Positions 60,801-64,000 of a stretch of 64,000 nucleotides of DNA are shown piece after piece; position 1 is the stretch's first letter; each line of letters begins with the position of its first letter. The stretch comes from Ulota crispa (lineage: Eukaryota > Streptophyta > Bryopsida > Orthotrichales > Orthotrichaceae), in the NCBI GenBank assembly GCA_963920765.1, contig OY987244.1, positions 622,501 through 686,500 on the forward strand, read 5' to 3'. The translations under genes were made by a program, and so were the position numbers. The notes under the pieces were generated by a model. That model searched no databases, was not told the DNA's origin, and saw only the letters and a program-made list of their open reading frames with translations.

Positions 60801-62734
60801 GGCTGCACAATCACCATTGAAACACAACGATGTAAATTTCGTTGGAATTATAAAAGTGAATGAGTGTCGAAAACACAGTGGACGAAGATTGGCAACAACT
60901 TATGATTTCCTCAAAATGTAGCTTATTATTCTTCTCATACCTGAGCGAGATAGCCTCCCAGGGCTGGTCCGATGATCAATCCGAGACCCCAAAAAGTTCC
61001 AACCTGCGCGAACAACCCTCCCAGACTACACACTCAGCTACTTGCAACTAAACCCTAACTGAATCCTTGACCCTGCACCTTGATTAAAAACGATCATCTC
61101 AACTACCGAGTTACGAAGAGGGACTGGTTCTGCCAACGTGGCGCTCCTCAAATATAATCTCTGAAAGAAACGAGTTTCTTGTGGGGTGGAACGCCGTGAC
61201 GAGCACTTACAGTTGAAACACCGACCGCTTGATTTTTCTCACTGCAGATTTCTGACGAGTAAGCCTGCACACCCATCCCAGGCAGTTCATAAATTGCTTG
61301 TTACTCCTGCTGATTAACAGCTACTAAGTGTCCAGACTGGTATATACACGTAAATTGTGTTGCAATTCGGAAACAAGTGACGGGCAGGGGAGGAAAAGAT
61401 GAATACTTTCACGGTTGCGAGCATGCCGTTGAAGCCTCCGAGAAGAAACCGCATAGCTAAGGCGACCCAGAAATTGGTGCTCATACCAAATCCTGTGCCA
61501 AATACAATCCTGCCATTGCCAACCGACACATATGCTGAGACTTGAGTCACCTAACACAATCACTCGGCTTCTGCATGTCATGCGTTACTGCAAACGCAAA
61601 AGAAAAACCTAAAACTCTCTATCGTACATAAGGTAAGAAACATCAGACAAAGCTTATGTAGAGAGTAGCTAGCGCGGTGCTTACACTGATACGACGCCAA
61701 GCATCATTACTGGCTTTCGACCATATTTATCAGCTATCATACCCCACCCAACTGAGGTCAAGCATCTACCGATCATGAATGTTGATCCTGCAGGCCACAG
61801 TAGTTCCCAAGGCGACAAAGTAAGCTAGCGTTGTGGATGTCATTGAAGGCACAACCTAGCTGCCACTGTAAAGCCGAAACTTAGTAAAACCCCACAGACA
61901 CGAAAGTCACAGTAGGACACACACACAGAGTCTGCCATTGTTGCTTACCCAAAGCTCCGACGTAATAGCCGATATCATCCTTGCTTTTCGCTATTTGAAA
62001 ATCGCTGACCTGTATCACGAAACTCCCGCAGGCTCACTTCGGTAACGACATCAAATGTTCTCGAAAATACGCAAACGAACGAATGCACGTGAAGGGGCAT
62101 ATCCGACTGTAAGCTTTGTGAATTCAACCTCACGCCATCGGATTGCACTATGATTTTGGAGGTTCAAACAAATTGTAAATAGCAAAGATTGAGGAGGTGT
62201 TCCAATACTCACCATAAAATAAATAAAAGGGTAAAGCGACGCAATTGGTAGTGCTGCCAGATTCCCAAACACACCCAACCCTGCGTCAGTCTGAATCCTT
62301 ACTTACACACTCTTTTCGTTGCCCAACCGAACGCTGAAAAATTAGTCTAGATAGATAGTATGCCACAAGTAGGTTGCCAAGTCATCCACATGTTCCGCTC
62401 TGCAGTGACGAAACCTCGATCCAGGCAATGTACACAGCCCCTCCTTAGAGTACATAACTCCGGTACTCACAATTCGGAGATTTGAGCATTTCTTGAGTTT
62501 ACCAGCGCTGCGCTAATATTGCAGAGGAGAGGAGAGGGTGGACAGAGTAGAGTGCTCACTGTTGCACACCACCAGGAGAGCCACGACAGCGAGCTCCTTT
62601 GTGGGGAGTTTGTCATCAGTGTAATGCCTCAGCGCAACCTCGCAGCCTGGACAGTCGGGATACAACACCGGTCTCGGGCGAACCTTGAGCGGCTTCTCCA
62701 CGTCCTTCACCCGGGATTCACTTCTTCGGCCCAT
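57828..62734 (-). CDS. ZIFL: ZIFL-type major facilitator superfamily transporter
   Basis: This is a membrane antiporter of the Zinc-Induced Facilitator-Like family, whose plant members move metal chelators, organic acids or auxin/K+ at tonoplast or plasma membrane. Exons: 62734-62560, 62253-62213, 62009-61949, 61787-61685, 61509-61407, 61264-61211, 61003-60941, 60802-60753, 60655-60580, 60425-60278, 60068-59893, 59688-59601, 59312-59227, 58901-58794, 58621-58577, 58457-58369, 58226-58183, 57940-57828; 540 residues (typical ~480). Diagnostics: N-terminal CPGC, LPIASLYPFIYFM, the MFS loop GWGMIADKYGRKP, the antiporter motif GLGLIIGPALGGYLAQ, YPYLLPS, DIAYTEVFSLW, QRGAANGLSMTFASLFKAMGP and FAWAQKREDAQFLPG. 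Extra length lies in a long acidic central loop after ETLH (about residues 242-320). All 17 intron phases close. The substrate cannot be told from sequence. Confidence 0.92.
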
Positions 62735-63399
62735 GTTGATCCCTTCCCTTCGAAACTATAGCCTTACTACTCAGTACTCGTGAGCGTTGTTGTTGTTGTT
62801 GTTGTTGTTCTTGTTCAAGTGACAAGTACTCCAGTAAAGTTGGAATGAACCAACCTCCCGTCAACTGCAAGGCAAGGGAGCTATGGATCGTGAGTGCCTT
62901 CACTACCTTGCAAAAAGCTCCAAATGTACTCATGCAAGGAGGCCGCAGCTCGTCTGGATTCCACAGGACAGCTGGTCGACCAGCTTCTCGTGGGCTGATG
63001 GGCTGACAGTGGTGTTGATGCGAAACACGCTGAGCACAGCACCCGGGCGCCGGTGAAGCCAGCGACAGCGTGCGATGGGAATCCTGAGAAGACGGCACAC
63101 GTGATTCATCTCTCTCGATCGCACACGTGCTTCGTGTTGCAGTAAGTTAGTGAGTACTGTACGTAGTATGAAGCGGCGTTGGGGACTGAGACAGATTTGC
63201 AGGGCGCCTTTCCGATCAACGGCTTTCTATATTAAGAGCATCATTCTCCAGTTGACTTCAAATGAAAAACTTCATCAGTGGGAAACACTGAAATTTCTTG
63301 CTAACCTAACCTTTCTGTCTTGACAAGTCTCCTTATTTGCAAAAAAAACACCATATTCGTTAAATTGGGAAAAATAGAGGTACCTTTTTATACTCTACC
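62735..63399. promoter_or_regulatory. 5' flank of the ZIFL gene with a (GTT)n tract
   Basis: Probable 5' UTR and promoter of the minus-strand transporter. A trinucleotide run GTT x about 7 lies near 62,787-62,808 (CAA repeats in the transcript sense), giving a Gln-run in an overlapping minus-strand frame (62,718-63,098) that has no recognised domain. No TATA box was assigned. Confidence 0.35.
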
Positions 63400-63403
63400 T
63401 TAA

Positions 63404-64000
63404 CCCCTAAAGGCCCAAGCAATTTTCTTCAATGAAAGTTACTGTTAATTGCCACTTTGGGGAATGAGTAAAAAAGTAGGAAATAAAATTTGTTTTGCAA
63501 ATCCAACCATAGGATCTTGCCTTAGACTAGAAGAGGTACTTGTGGGAAAAAATCAAGTCATTCTAGATGGAGAGGAGGGAGATATTTACATCTAAAGTGA
63601 AAAGAAGTTTTCTTTTTGTGTTGTCCAAAAAATTTCAAAAGCTTTTGTCCACACTTAAATGAAAAAAACTACTCTACACAAAGTTGAGGTTTATTTTTTC
63701 CATGTAGCAAACCAAGTTAGGTATGTGTGAGAGAATTTTCAAATCAATTGGAACTATACAACACATGGGGGAAAATAGTAAGTAAAAAGAAGTAGAGAAT
63801 GAGTCAAATCACTAAATTGTTAAGAATTTAATTATTAATATGAAAAAATGAAAATCCCAATAGTTATAATGTTGTGATAAACAATCTACTTCCTTAGGTT
63901 TAGTTTTTTTTTCCAATTATTAAAATTTGTGGAAAATAAAGGACTTCAAAGTTTATTTTAGAGTAGAGAATCCATAATTGCCCACAACCTAAAACATCTC
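63404..64000. mobile_element. Partial TTAA-flanked TIR element, copy J (runs off the window)
   Basis: The left end CCCCTAAAGGCCCAAGC abuts TTAA (63,400-63,403). The next ~350 bp are collinear with copies B and E, including the AAGTTGAGGTTTATTTTTTCC and ACCAAGTTAGGTA phrases. After about 63,752 the sequence departs from the other copies, so a different interior or a nested insertion begins there. The right end is outside the window. Confidence 0.65.

Noticed and set aside
62718..63098. 126-codon minus-strand frame with a Gln run upstream of ZIFL
   Set aside because: It overlaps the ZIFL start in another frame and owes its Gln run to the (GTT)n microsatellite; no domain is recognised.
1..64000. 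CRISPR arrays, rRNA, tRNA, bacterial operons
   Set aside because: No regularly spaced repeat-spacer arrays, no tRNA B-box-like cloverleaf sequence and no rRNA-like segment were seen; gene structure is eukaryotic throughout.

Overview
The window looks like nuclear DNA of a land plant or close streptophyte relative. Seven intron-containing genes can be rebuilt by reading conserved protein blocks across GT-AG introns. Five of them match plant-type proteins closely: a chloroplast SMUBP2-like helicase, an AP-3 delta adaptin, an ENT nucleoside transporter, a GHMP phosphomevalonate kinase and a ZIFL-type MFS carrier. A sixth is a plant AP180/CALM-like ANTH protein. The seventh, DRC4/GAS8, is a subunit of the axonemal nexin-dynein regulatory complex. 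That points to a lineage with flagellate sperm (bryophyte, lycophyte, fern, cycad/ginkgo or charophyte) rather than a flowering plant. I cannot resolve the species.

Layout. 237-6,059 (-): plastid-type SF1 helicase, 10 exons. 6,060-14,658: AT-rich gene desert with several inverted-repeat elements. 14,659-17,638 (-): AP-3 delta, 2 exons. 18,306-18,666: Stowaway-type MITE. 18,669-22,000: desert. 22,525-26,452 (+): DRC4, 11 exons. 28,022-33,904 (+): ANTH clathrin-assembly protein, 15 exons. 34,798-34,920: Tourist-like MITE. 37,428-40,329 (-): ENT, 9 exons. 41,601-43,732: two large inverted repeats. 44,451-48,199 (-): phosphomevalonate kinase, 10 exons. 48,977-56,818: a block of nested repeats. 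57,828-62,734 (-): ZIFL carrier, 18 exons. 63,404-end: start of another repeat copy. The genes have separate housekeeping roles (plastid nucleic acids, vesicle traffic, flagella, transport, mevalonate pathway), and nothing suggests a cluster.

The most notable non-genic signal is a dispersed family of non-autonomous elements. Each begins with CCCCTAAAGGNCC-like terminal inverted repeats and is flanked by TTAA, the hallmark of the piggyBac superfamily. About ten copies, from 71 bp to a 4.1 kb composite, lie in this window. One 71-bp copy sits in one arm of an inverted repeat whose other arm still shows the empty site with a single TTAA, which is direct internal evidence for TTAA target-site duplication. 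No transposase gene was recognised.

Exon boundaries come from homology plus splice consensus and were checked for reading-frame closure. UTRs, promoters and transcription starts are not resolved. Similarity statements are by eye, without alignment software or databases.
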